A stretch of 64,000 nucleotides of DNA from positions 28,430,397 through 28,494,396 of the forward strand of contig CM067349.1 of assembly GCA_034190875.2 (NCBI GenBank). Direction: 5' to 3'. Origin of the DNA: Urechis unicinctus (taxonomy: Eukaryota > Annelida > Polychaeta > Xenopneusta > Urechidae). Below the pieces are notes generated by a model that saw only the letters and a list, made by a program, of their open reading frames with translations, was not told the DNA's origin and ran no database searches. This document shows, in pieces, positions 25,011-35,927 of the stretch. Position 1 is the stretch's first letter, and each line of letters begins with the position of its first letter. A program made the translations under genes and the position numbers.

Positions 25011-25172
25011 CATAGGTGGCACCCCATGATGATCCGCCTGGCAGTGCTCCTGTATTCCCAGTCCTCAAAACTACTGATCTTTAAAGGAAACTGGTGTTAT
25101 TCAGCTCCCCTGTGAAGCCGCACTGTTCCAATGCCTTAATCCAAAACAAGGATTTCAACCCGAGGTCTGTTA
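25011..25172 (+). pseudogene. P-element / THAP9-type transposase fragment
   Basis: HRWHPMMIRLAVLLYSQSSK in one frame passes to KETGVIQLPCEAALFQCLNP and KQGFQPEV in another. The order matches the segment W/HP...VRL.L.L...S..AY..LR.TG...LPS.RTL.DY....GF..EV that I recall from THAP9 and other P-type transposases. At least one frameshift separates the two parts. Plus strand, opposite to the THAP fragment at 22545. Confidence 0.55.
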
Positions 25173-26164
25173 ACTATTGTTTAGGTTACTTATCTAAAAA
25201 ACACAATCATCATGTATGAATTGAGTGCTATTTACCTAATAACTGAATAATTTGAACATAACACACTTCATTGCTCGAGGTCATAGCATAACTCAAAGAC
25301 AGGGCCACAAACTTGGGTGCAAATGAGAGATGGGTAGCTTAGAGGATTGGCACGCGCAGTGACAACCCAACCTGGTATGCTCTTGGGTAAGAGTTTTTAT
25401 TGGGAATAATGCACCTGAATGGTCAATACAATATTGTCACACTCATTGGGTGTGCTCTGATAAGCTAAAATCCCGCCTTGTTTTTATCTGCAATATCATA
25501 CAGTTACCAGGAGAACAAGATAAGAATACAACGGTCTGTTGCCCATGCACTGCGACCCAGAGGCAATGTTAGACAGGAAATGCAAAGAGTGGAAATAGTC
25601 CACGAGCCACTAAAGAAGAGGAAACGCTAAATAAACATTGCATAACTGTCATTATGGTCAGGGCTCGCTGCCATGTTTTGCACTTCTTAAATAGTAACAG
25701 AGGATCATGCAGCTCGTTGCTGCCAACACTAATGGTGATTATTTAATTGGGAATAATGAAAATTTTGACGAAATCCGAAACTGCTGGGTAAAGAAAGTGA
25801 CACATCGGTAACTCCCGACACAACAAAGGTAATAAGGTTGCACATGTGTCATGGAAACAATTAATCGACTTAACTAAAGGACACATTAGGTACAACAGTG
25901 GTGAGAACACCAAAGAAACAAGCCAATGTGACAAAACTAACTTAAAGTGTCACACAAGCATCCATAACAAACACAAAGGGAAGTCTCTGACAAAGAAGAA
26001 ATAGCAGAGGAGGAACGGCTATAAAGTCGTAATAAATGCCTCGCGCACAGTCGCGCGTATCGGCAGATTTGCCTGTAGAAACCGATCGTTGAATTTCCGG
26101 AAAGGAGAAAAGACACGAAAAAGAATATGCTTGATAACCACTACAGTAATGAGGTTGCCGGTAG

Positions 26165-26400
26165 TCAGAAATTTAGCTCTGGCCGCAAGATCCCAAGCCA
26201 GAGTGAGTGTACAACATTGATCATCGCACAAGGATTTTCTGACTCACATGCCAACATGTCAATGCATTCATGGTGGTCACCTTGACCATATTTAGTTCGA
26301 AGTTTATGAACTATACTACCACCTATGTACGCTAGGATTTGACAATCTCCTTCATCAACTGTTCTGTCAGCTACAATGGTGCATATATTGTCTTCTGGCC
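26165..26400 (-). pseudogene. Transposase-like C-terminal fragment
   Basis: The minus strand reads ADRTVDEGDCQILAYIGGSI, then VHKLRTKYG, then a short stretch with spaced cysteines to a stop at 26165. The pattern ..LAYIGGYIV.KL......C..CL is typical of the end of P-type and related transposases (recalled). Orientation agrees with the THAP fragment at 22545. The start of the open frame (26401-26497) overlaps an unrelated repeat. Confidence 0.4.
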
Positions 26401-26540
26401 ATTTTCTGGAAATCAAAGCGGTAAAAACTTCAGTACATAAAAATGAATCGCATCGATCGTTGGTAAGCTTTTGGTGCGATGCGACACATTTTTTCACAGG
26501 CTCTTGATATATGTTGTTTTCTAGATGCCAAACCCAGCGA
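26395..26540 (+). repeat. Interspersed repeat, partner of 16741-16860
   Basis: Shared blocks: ATCGATCG, GGTAAGCTTT, CACAGGCTCTTGATATAT and a conserved CCAGCG. Copies differ at perhaps a quarter of positions. Confidence 0.6.
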
Positions 26541-26706
26541 TGTAGTCAAACGCATATTTTAATGCACCCACAGGCAAGATCTGAGATTTGTTTTTATCCC
26601 TATCCCAAAGAGGTCGAGGAACTGTGATAAACCATCCACGATTTACCAGACCAGGATTATGTTCACAACCACAAAAAGTTGGTGAATCCTCTGGATCACA
26701 CTTCAT

Positions 26707-27369
26707 GTGTCATGATGATGGGTAACCTAATTATTGCTATGAATCATGTCCAGATAGTCAACAATATGTTCCCTTTTCCCTGTACATGGTTTGGCAGCTG
26801 ATGACATCTGTCGTACATACCGTCAGAACTGGAGATCAGTACAAAAACTATCAATGCCAAAAGTGCAAAACTGCCGTCAGGTCTTACTGAAAGCCATGGG
26901 ATAAGAAAAAACCAGGCCCTTCTCTACTCGGAATACATATATACCTCCAGCTCACATGGATGTTTGCATGAAAGTGCCCCCCTCCCGTGTTTACATGCCA
27001 ATCGTACCTTGATGTTAATGCAAAGGGAGTTCAAAATAAACACCGATCAACCGGAAGTCTGCAGGGGATGATCATCGCGGAATATGAACACGCAGCCTAT
27101 GTGGTGAGTCATGTGTTTGCCGATGAACAGCACCTTCACATGATCAACGCGGAGTATGTGCTAACGAAGAAGATAGGGACGAAATCATCGCAGTGGTAAA
27201 TGGTTTAAATACAGCTATATTGATTCATGACACTTTGTGTTAAGCAATAACATGAAGTGTTCCTTTTTCAAAGTTGGCGCATTGTTAGTTTCTGCACATG
27301 TGTATGTGTGTTTATGATACAAATGAGCGAACCCCTTTAACGATGGTGAAAGGATTGACAGTAATGTTC
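26707..27369. other. Unassigned
   Basis: A plus-strand frame at 27061-27199 reads MIIAEYEHAAYVVSHVFADE, then QHLHMINAEYVLTKK. It looks protein-like but I cannot place it and it lacks a clear splice context. Confidence 0.3.
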
Positions 27370-27671
27370 AGTGCTATCATCCACACAGCCAATCCGGCTC
27401 CAGGAAATAGTATTAATTCAACGTGGTCAACGTGTCGCCAAAATGGAGCATAGACCCGCGGTCGTGCAAGGACCGAATAACCTGCCAGTTACAATGTAAG
27501 TTGATGTTATCGAATAGAACCAACTCATTGTACATATTGCATGATAAGGTAGATATTTATACAATGAAGAAGAAGGTGACTCACCTGTTTGAGTTCATCG
27601 ACGTCCAGTTCTATGTTGACTTCACGGAAGACGCCGATGATGGGGAAAGAAGGATCATCGGTCATAAGCAT
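27370..27671 (-). pseudogene. ROCO-family COR-domain fragment
   Basis: Two pieces on the minus strand are joined by a 103-bp GT-AG intron. The first (27585-27671) reads MLMTDDPSFPIIGVFREVNI, ELDVDELKQ. The second (from 27481) reads VIRSLHDRGSMLHFGDTLTT, LN, a stop, then YYFLEPDWLCG and, after a frameshift, MIAL. The motif LHD.GS.LHFGD...L..L.FL.PDWLC.M is the COR-domain core of ROCO proteins (LRRK, MFHAS1 types; recalled). A stop also precedes the first piece. Kept introns show it is a genomic rather than retroposed relic. Role in life would have been a GTPase-linked regulatory domain. Confidence 0.5.
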
Positions 27672-27696
27672 CAGTTACTGCTGCTTCTCCAATTAG

Positions 27697-27790
27697 AACA
27701 GGTGAACCTACTTGGTGTCCACCTGTATGAAAAGTGAGATAAAGGAACAGGTGAGCCTGCTTTGTGACCAACTGTATGAAAGGTGAGATA
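27697..27790 (+). repeat. Short tandem duplication (~48 bp x 2)
   Basis: ACAGGTGAACCTACTTGG is repeated as ACAGGTGAGCCTGCTTTG, each followed by CTGTATGAAAAGTGAGATAAA or a close variant. Confidence 0.8.
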
Positions 27791-27980
27791 AAGCAAGGAG
27801 TTATAACCAATAACAGGAGTAGACACGACGCCGAGATCTCGCGCGCAGTGCCTGCCTCGGCGAGATCGCCACGAGATCTGTGTCTCGCTCACATTTCAGT
27901 TCGGAAAGTTGAGGCGTTAGCTGCTGTGCGAGAAACTTCATTTTCTTTTTCAAAATTTTTCACCAGTATCACCAAACCTG

Positions 27981-27998
27981 ATGGATTTGCCCGACGAG
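27981..27998 (+). CDS. Possible first coding exon (MDLPDE) after a CG-rich promoter
   Basis: ATG at 27981 gives MDLPDE and then the donor GTAATT. It follows a CG-rich stretch (27820-27910) with repeated GAGATCTCG/CGAGATC motifs and a pyrimidine-rich leader. LPDE followed by V is how many F-box domains start, but six residues are not enough to call it. No second exon found within the window. Confidence 0.25.
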
Positions 27999-28005
27999 GT
28001 AATTA

Positions 28006-29540
28006 ATTATATTTAAATAAACACGCTGGTTATCATAGTTTCCTTTTTGGGGTAATCAATATGTTTTATTCGATTAAAGTTTGCAAGTGTTTATTCCGCA
28101 TCGAGACGCCATATTTTCGGCTTGGAACTTCGACATATATTTTTCTATCTCTTGATATTTGTGAAATATCCCCGTAAAAATATTCTTGGTATTCGTTGAC
28201 TGAACAAAGACAAATCGAATGGTCACGATTATTAAGCTGTTAAATGTGTACTTTTTATTTTATTGAGCTGAATACATGAGCGATAATACCTTGAATTCGA
28301 ACAATTCGTCGAATCTCAAGCTTCCAGAATTTTTCAAATTAATCAAAAACTATGTTGTATTGTTTGACAAGATAGCGGCACAATTGCCTTAACCAATAAC
28401 CAAACAGAATCCATTATCAATTATTGTAAATATCCTTATAGTTTACCTCCAAATCGCATCCAAATGCGACGTATATTTGACAGTCCAATATGGCTGACAG
28501 TGGGCGATAATTTGGTGTTATTACTTACCGGTGGTATACTAATGCAATGTCAGAATAATTATATATAACTAACTATAACCTGGAATATGAGTCTTGTCCC
28601 AGCAAATTTGTACTTTGTGTCTAGTGCTCTTGTAGACTCATGTGTATCATGAATTTAATTTGGTTGAATGATTAATGGATAAATATTATGTATTGGTAAC
28701 TGTGTATTGAGAACTTATTTTTAATCAAGGAGTTATAACCAATAGCGTGGCCTACGAGCCATTCTATCACAATCAGGCTGGCTTGGCAGATGCTTCAGTG
28801 AAAATGTCTCCACAAATTAAAACGATTCGTCCTTATATCCACTGTCTAGCGGACCAGATGTGCTCCGAGTAAATCAAAATGAACTGAAGTCGCGCGTCAG
28901 ATTTGCGTCGCGCGTCACCGAAACTCCTGGCATGGCAACGCGTTTCGTGGTGCCGCGTCTTTGGAAGTTGTGTCAGCCAATTCTCGCGATACTGATATTT
29001 AACCTCAGACTCGGACAATGTGATGGCGAGGCACGTACAGGACATAGTTAATGACATTGTGTAATCGAGTACACCGCCTGCTGTTGTTAGCTTGTCTATT
29101 GACACTTGCAAATGCATCCATGCCATCTCGCCTATGTCCCCGCGAACTTGACTTTGGGTCATAACAATGATTAAAAACAATGTAAAACAAATATTAAAAA
29201 CAATATAAAACATGGATTAAAAACAATGCCAAGCAAGAGGTAATTCCTTTACTGATGGGCTTTAAACCTCTATCAGATTACTTTGCAACAAACAAACCTT
29301 CTTTGAGTAGTTGTGAGTCAGTTCGGGTGGACTAAGATCCATTTCAATACAAGATCAGCTAGATAGATAAAGATACTTCTTTCTCAACGACTGGCAGATT
29401 CCTATAAGAGATGAATGGTAAGTGAGAGTGATGGATGATGGCTGTATTTCGCACCCAGTTCTTGGAGAGGTACAGCTTCTCTGGCCCTAGCAGGAGCAGG
29501 ACGAATGCTGAACTCGGCAGCTAAGCGAGCAGGCTAACTG
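28006..29540. other. Non-coding, AT-rich
   Basis: The 18-mer AAGGAGTTATAACCAATA recurs at about 27796 and 28728, hinting at a further dispersed repeat. Frames at 28833-29213 are not recognisable. Confidence 0.4.
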
Positions 29541-29544
29541 CAGA

Positions 29545-29722
29545 CATGTCTAAGTAGGCCAAATCTTACGTAATCGACCAGAGGCGATCATCCCTTCTCC
29601 CGCTTTGCATTACCAAACCTTACGTAATCGACCAGAGGCAATCTTCCCCTCTCGCTTTGCATTGACTCGGCTAAGGGGTCATGTCAAAACATCTGCTAAG
29701 GGGTCATGTCAATACATCTAAG
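29545..29722 (+). repeat. Short tandem duplications
   Basis: A ~57-bp unit with CTTACGTAATCGACCAGAGG and CTCTCGCTTTGCATT-like ends occurs twice, followed by a ~28-bp unit (CTAAGGGGTCATGTCAA) also present twice. Confidence 0.8.
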
Positions 29723-29857
29723 CGGCAGCAGCTTGTGACATCTATCCTAAACAGTGCGCATTACCAGCTATCCTCGGTCCGTATATATACCGTCTTTTCG
29801 TCTCAGCGACAGTGTGCACCGGATGTCCCCGTGCAATTGCGGGTATATATACACAAA

Positions 29858-30360
<503 letters not shown>

Positions 30361-30842
30361 ATTTTTGTTTAGAGATAACATTTGTTTGTGTAATATTGTT
30401 GATACCATTTTACTGGTCGTCCAGGCTTGCTATTGGAAGGCATGCGTTGGCGTTTGTGCCGACTGTAGTTGTTAGATGTATTTGGGTGTCCTTTCTTCAA
30501 TAATACCCGGTCCTATTGTGGTAACGTGAAACAAAACCGCAGTCGCTGTGAGTTTTGTTTTCTTATCCTCACAGAATTCAGTATTTATTATCATTGATGT
30601 GCCTTTCGCTGCGTTTAAAGAACATCAAACCTTTGCGTGTGCGGAGTCGAAAACGCTGAAAACCTATTTTTCAATTTCGTGAGCATGGAAAATGCATTTG
30701 ATATGTATTAAGGACCATTCCACATTCGTTCACAGTTCCTCTAAAATTCTTATATAAGTTAATGAATCTATAAAATCCGTAAAATAAAGATTGACTCATT
30801 CCCAAAAGAAATAGTGATACTGTTATAATTCGCAGCAAAATA
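30361..30842. other. Non-coding
   Basis: Nothing recognised. Confidence 0.4.
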
Positions 30843-32033
30843 TTAATGATTTTTTTCTAAAATGTGCCTTTAAATATACCCGCATCATGCACTGGTGTAT
30901 GCAATTTGAGAGTACATGTTCATGTCCAGGAAAGTTATGCTTTATTGACACATCAAGCATATATTGTACTGCTATGTGCTATATACGTCGATGTCAATAG
31001 ATATGTTATCATAATTAATTAATTATAACCCTTCTCTGTGATACTATGAATTCTCGGTATGGCCACTCCATGTGGTGAATACACATTCATGGATTTGTGG
31101 AAAGACCATTGCTTATCGTCTGTTGTGAGTTTTCGAACTCGTCCAGTAAACTAAACAGAACAGAGAAAAGCATTAAAAAACAAGTCACGAATAAGAGCCC
31201 CTCTTGGTGAATTTAGGTTAATTTTACCTTTCACATAACCAAATCAAAATATTTCTATCCTAATTGTGTCACACCTCTGAATGGCGTCATTGCGTGGCAA
31301 AATCCTCTTCCATCTACCAGCGCAGGAAATTTATCTTATATGGATATTTCTTTGGACGATATTCAGAAGATTACCCTGTCGACTTCATCTACCGTGAGCG
31401 CTCCATTACTAGCAGCTAGTGAAGTCCTTCCACCTTACTGGAAAAGAGACAATTAACGCATAGACAATACAGACTTCTTTCAATCATATACAAATACGGA
31501 GAAGTGGAAGGGGTGCTGGTGGGGATTCGTCGCTATTAAAAGGGGTCGGACAGGTTGTCCGGTTGCTTAGTTGGCACCGTGCTCGGAGCGTGGCACCTGG
31601 TGAAACACGAGAATCATATTACAAACGAAAAATACAGTCATACTAAAAGTCAATAATTGGTAGTCATTACTTGAAATTGCAACAATTTTCCGGGTTCTTT
31701 TCGTTTTTTTAATTATCAAGTATAATTCCAGAAATGGCAGGTTCCAGCGGAGATCTTGACGACAGCTGACAGAAGGAGTTGCCTCTCTGCTTTACGGTAA
31801 TTAAACGCACCAATCCAAACGGCCATCACAGTATACGGCCCTGTTAGGCATCACACCACATGTCGTATGGCTCAGAGTACAGCGGTTATGAGCGTATAAA
31901 TTACCGTAAAGGAGAGAGGCAACTCCTTCTGTGAGCGTCTCATTGCCACAAGTGTGCACTTGACTCAGATTATCTTGTGCAATACTCAGCTCAGGTTGCA
32001 CAATACTCAGGTCATCAAACGCAATGCATGGCA
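30843..32033 (+). repeat. 1.19-kb direct repeat, copy A (outside the Ginger element)
   Basis: Nearly identical to 32517-33708, which lies inside the Ginger element at 32205-35923. Copy A is therefore a fragment of a second Ginger copy, or a local duplication of this one. It ends just inside what is the integrase gene start in copy B. Both carry the same nested 162-bp MITE. Confidence 0.9.
31770..31931. mobile_element. 162-bp MITE with ~34-bp inverted ends, TGA duplication
   Basis: Begins CAGAAGGAGTTGCCTCTC and ends with its inverse. The 3-bp repeat TGA lies on both sides (31767-31769 and 31932-31934). A 3-bp duplication suits a Harbinger- or CACTA-type source (inference). It is non-coding. 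Confidence 0.85.
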
Positions 32034-33443
32034 ATACTTACGCATGGTGAAGCAGAGGCTAAGAGCAAAGCAAAACAAGACCTTTCACCGACTTCCAAGT
32101 TGACTTTGTCGGGGGAATCCAAGGTCACTATCTTGTCCTTTCCTGGCTTTCAACTTTGCTATACGCTCTCAACTTAGCCTGATGATCTTTGCGTTCTTTC
32201 CCGGTGTAGCGATTTCAAATTACCCCCCCCCCCTTCACCTTACCCCCCGGTAACATGAAATCGCGTTCAGATTATCGGGGGGTAGGATGAAATCGATTTC
32301 AAGCTACCCCCAGGGGTCTTTTCATCCTACCCCCTACGATTTCAGATTACCCCCCTCAAAAAACTTATTTGTGTATGTTGATTTAAATTATTTACGAAAC
32401 AAAATAGTAATTAAATTGATAACTTAACCAATATTGAAAACTAATTACGGAAAAAACCATTTGGGAATCTTATCAACCATATGCATAATCGTTTCGATTA
32501 TCTTGTCGGAAAAATGTTAATGATTTTTTTCTAAAATGTGCCTTTAAATATACCTGCATTATGCACTGGTGTATGCAATTTGAGAGTACATGTTCATGTC
32601 CAGGAGAGTTAGGCTTTATTGACACATTAAGCATATATTGTACTGCTATGTGCTATATACGTCGATGTCAATAGATATGTTATCATAATAAATTAATCAT
32701 AACCCTTTTCTGTGATGCTATGAATCCTCGGTATGGCCACTCCATGTGGTGAATACACATTCATGGATTTGTGGAACGACCATTGCTTATCGTCTGTTAT
32801 GAGTGTTCGCACTCGCCCAGTAAACTAAACAGAACAGATAAAAGCATTAAAAAACAAGTCACGAATAAGAGCCCCTCTTGGTGAATTTAGGTTAATTTTA
32901 CCTTTCAAATAACCAAATCAAGATATTTCTATCCTAATTGTGTCACGCCTCTGAATGGCGTCATTGCGTGGCAAAAACCTCTTCCATCTACCAGCGCAGG
33001 AAATTTATCTTATATGGATGTTTCTTTGGACGATATTCAGAAGATTACCCTGTCGACTTCATCTACCGTGAGCGCTCCATTACTAGCAGCTAGTGAAGTC
33101 CTTCCACCTTACTGGGAAAGAGACAATTAACGCATAGACAATACAGACATCTTTCAATCATATACAAATACGGAGAAGTGGATGGGGTGCTGGTGGGGAT
33201 TCGTCGCTACTAAAAGGGGTCGGAAAGGTTGTCCGGTTGCTTAGTTGGCACCGTGCTCGGAGCGTGGCACCTGGTGAAACACGAGAATCATATTACAAAC
33301 GAAAAATACAGTCATACTAAAAGTCAATAATTGGTAGTAATTACTTGAAATTGCAACAATTTTCCGGGTTCTTTTCGTTTTTTTAATTATCAAGTATAAT
33401 TCCAGAAATGGCAGGTTCCAGCGGAGATCTTGACGACAGCTGA

Positions 33444-33604
33444 CAGAAGGAGTTGCCTCTCTCCTTTACGGTAATTAAACGCACCAATCCAAACGGCCAT
33501 CACAGTATACGGCCCTGTTAGGCATCACACCACATGTCGTATGGCTCAGAGTACAGCGGTTATGAGCGTATAATTACCGTAAAGGAGAGAGGCAACTCCT
33601 TCTG
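33444..33604. mobile_element. 161-bp MITE, second copy, nested in the Ginger element
   Basis: Same inverted ends and the same TGA flanks (33441-33443, 33605-33607) as at 31770, so it was already in place before the host sequence was copied. Confidence 0.85.
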
Positions 33605-33696
33605 TGAGCGTCTCATTGCCACAAGTGTGCACTTGACTCAGATTATCCTGTGCAATACTCAGCTCAGGTTGCACAATACTCTGGTCATCAAACGCA

Positions 33697-35052
33697 ATGC
33701 ATGGCAAAAGTATACACATGGGCTCAGGAGATAGTGATACAGCCCGTTGCTTGGGAAATCATATTGGCATCGACAGAACATGGGCCACACTTTTGGAGAG
33801 ATTCTATTGGAGAAATGTGGGCAGGGATGTCAGAGAGTTTATTCTGTCTTGTGATCGTTGTCAGAAAGTTAACCCTGTTCGCAAGACTGATGTTGGTGAA
33901 CTTAATCCTGTCCCAGTGCCAAGCGAAGTCATGGTCCAAATAGGAGTTGATATCACCAATCTGCCTAAAACAGAGGATGATTATTGTTGTATTATTGTGG
34001 CTATGGACTACTTCTCCAAATGGCCCGAGGCTCGACCACTGAAAGATCACACAGCAGAAAGTGTTGCAAAGTTTCTATTTGAGGACATCATCTGTCGGCA
34101 TGGTTGTGTGAAAATACAAATTAATGATCAAGGAAGGGAGTTTGTTAACAAGATATCGACTGAGCTGCATCAATTAACTGGAACAAAACAACACATAACA
34201 AGTGCTTATCACCCTCAAGCAAATGGCCTTGTGGAGCCTCAGAACCGCACCATCAAGGATTCATTAATAAAATCCCTTGTGGACCATTGCAACTGGGTGG
34301 AATGCTTACCAGCTGTTCTGTTTGCGTATCGCACATCAAAACATTCTTCCCCGAAAATGACTCCATTCGAAATTGTGCACAACAGGAAAGCTGTGCTTCC
34401 AGTCGAGCTGCAGCACAACCAACCTTCCGAGAATCATGAGAGTATTGACAGCGATCAATCGATAACCAGAAAAATTGACATCATGGCATCTATTCGGGAC
34501 TGCATGGTTGCTAAAGTTGCTTCCAACATCAAATTAGCACAGTCCATTCAAAAGGAGAACTATGACAAAAAACATCAACGTCAAGAGTTTAGTGTTGGCG
34601 ATCAAGTTCTGCTCAAGAATCATGTACGAGTGGATAGAAAGGTAGGGCGTTTTACAGAGCGCCGCACAGGTCCTTACACTGTGGTACAAGTTTGTGGCAA
34701 AAACACCTACCGCCTTTCAGATCAAAGGAAAGTGTTACAAAAGAAAGTAAGTTCTACCAACCTCACTCGATACGTTGAACAAACATCATCACCAATTAAA
34801 AAGCGCAAAACCAATAAAGGACCTCAGAATGCGCCAGCTCCAAAACGGACCAAACTTCTTGAAAAGAATTCATCAAAAGCTGCGCTTGATAATTCTCTAG
34901 AAATCGCAGAATCCATGTCTTCTGACTCCATTACTGTCACACCTGTTTGCGAAGATTGGCAGAAATGTCATTCAAAAAAACTGAACTTGGATTTTGAACG
35001 TTCCAACAAATTAAAACATGGATCAGGAACATGCAACATTCCGATCAATTAG
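33697..35052 (+). CDS. Ginger transposase (retroviral-type integrase, DDE)
   Basis: A 451-residue frame. An N-terminal zinc-binding segment (HIGID...ERFYWRNVGRDV...CDRCQ) leads to an rve core. The catalytic acids fit D in VQIGVDITN, D in IQINDQGREF and E in HPQANGLVEPQNR. Then come LPAVLFAYRTSKHSSPKMTP, a linker, and a C-terminal GPY/F-type segment (FTERRTGPYTVVQVCGKNTY) before a basic tail. The chosen ATG leaves only part of the zinc region, so the gene may start upstream or in another exon. Known role of the family: cuts and joins the element's ends, making 4-bp CCGG duplications. Related host genes are GIN1 and KRBA2. Confidence 0.85.
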   Translation: MHGKSIHMGSGDSDTARCLGNHIGIDRTWATLLERFYWRNVGRDVREFILSCDRCQKVNPVRKTDVGELNPVPVPSEVMVQIGVDITNLPKTEDDYCCIIVAMDYFSKWPEARPLKDHTAESVAKFLFEDIICRHGCVKIQINDQGREFVNKISTELHQLTGTKQHITSAYHPQANGLVEPQNRTIKDSLIKSLVDHCNWVECLPAVLFAYRTSKHSSPKMTPFEIVHNRKAVLPVELQHNQPSENHESIDSDQSITRKIDIMASIRDCMVAKVASNIKLAQSIQKENYDKKHQRQEFSVGDQVLLKNHVRVDRKVGRFTERRTGPYTVVQVCGKNTYRLSDQRKVLQKKVSSTNLTRYVEQTSSPIKKRKTNKGPQNAPAPKRTKLLEKNSSKAALDNSLEIAESMSSDSITVTPVCEDWQKCHSKKLNLDFERSNKLKHGSGTCNIPIN

Positions 35053-35142
35053 CCCCTCAGGACCTGCAGAATCAAACCTGATGGCCACTGTCTGTTCCGT
35101 TCCTTCAGTCACATTAAGACAGGAACTCAAGAAAACCATGGT

Positions 35143-35517
35143 TTGTTGAGGACAATCATTGTCTCATTCATTTTGGACAATGTCAGTTTGTTCCAGGGTA
35201 TCTGTTCTAGTGTTGTAGAGCATGTAAACACGAGTAAGATGGCCCTCCTTAGAACCTGGGGAACTGAAGTTGAGATTTTTGCTATGGTAACAATCATCAA
35301 AACACGGATTTATGTGTATTGTAAATGTGGAACTGACAATAAATGGTTAGCGTATAAACCACTCAAGACAGATGCGAAAGACATTCATGCTGACAAAGCT
35401 GTTATGATAAGCAATTTGTCGCACCACTTTGAGCCTGCAATTTGTCAAGTTTTTGTCATTGTTATTTTTGTGGAATTAAACAGTGCAATGGACTGTATTT
35501 TCAATTCACAATTGTAA
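35143..35517 (+). CDS. OTU-like cysteine protease segment carried by the Ginger element
   Basis: A 124-residue frame 90 bp after the integrase gene. RTWGTEVEIFAMVTIIKTRI, then YVYCKCG, WLAYKPL and HHFEPAI match the second half of OTU domains as I recall them (WGTEIEI.A.A.L....I.VY....W..Y.P......L......HF..V), including the terminal His motif. The Cys-containing first half is not in this frame. OTU enzymes cleave ubiquitin linkages, and OTU cargo is known in Ginger1 elements (memory). It probably belongs to one transcript with the integrase. Confidence 0.6.
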   Translation: MLRTIIVSFILDNVSLFQGICSSVVEHVNTSKMALLRTWGTEVEIFAMVTIIKTRIYVYCKCGTDNKWLAYKPLKTDAKDIHADKAVMISNLSHHFEPAICQVFVIVIFVELNSAMDCIFNSQL

Positions 35518-35927
35518 TTCTGTGTCTGTAGTGAATGTTCACTCTCCTAATTATTATTCTTTTTTTCCGCCTAAATTCCCCTTTTTAGGATGAATCTTTG
35601 TATATATTGTGTTTGTGTGTTAGATGTCATGGACGTTGAACAAGTGTATGAGTGGATTTGCTATAATTAAGATTTTTGTTTCATTTTTATGTTTGCTTAC
35701 TTTGAAACTAGCTTTCAATCTTGCATATTCCACATATTCTGCTCAATAAACGTGTCATTGTCATGAGCTTAACCAGTTATCATTTTATCAGGGAGGGGGT
35801 ACTGTGAAAGTGGTGGGGGTAATATGAAATCGGGTTCAGACTACCCCCGGGGGTAACTTGAAATCGATTTCAGATTACGGGGGGGTAACTTGAAAGGGGT
35901 GGGGGTAGCTTGAAGTCTTAACACCGG

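Larger units (their letters stand above)
32205..35923 (+). mobile_element. Ginger-type DNA transposon (integrase plus OTU-like gene)
   Basis: The ends TGTAGCGATTTCAAATTACC and, inverted, TGTTAAGACTTCAAGCTACC both fit the TGTNR terminus that I recall for Ginger1. CCGG flanks both sides (32201-32204, 35924-35927). The terminal 130 bp at each end repeat ATTTCAAGTTACCCCC-type units in inverted orientation. Inside are about 1.4 kb of leader holding a nested MITE, an integrase gene (33697-35052), an OTU-like gene (35143-35517) and AATAAA at 35745. No gag, protease, reverse transcriptase or RNase H is seen, and no LTRs, so it is a cut-and-paste element rather than an LTR element. The 3.7-kb copy looks close to whole and young, with few if any breaks in the integrase gene. 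Confidence 0.85.

Noticed and set aside
26987-27199. A continuation of the ROCO fragment
   Set aside because: It lies on the opposite strand and shows no COR or kinase motif.
30843-33708. A pair of long terminal repeats of an LTR element
   Set aside because: The second copy runs straight into the integrase gene, no reverse transcriptase lies between the copies, and the inverted ends at 32205 and 35923 define another kind of element.
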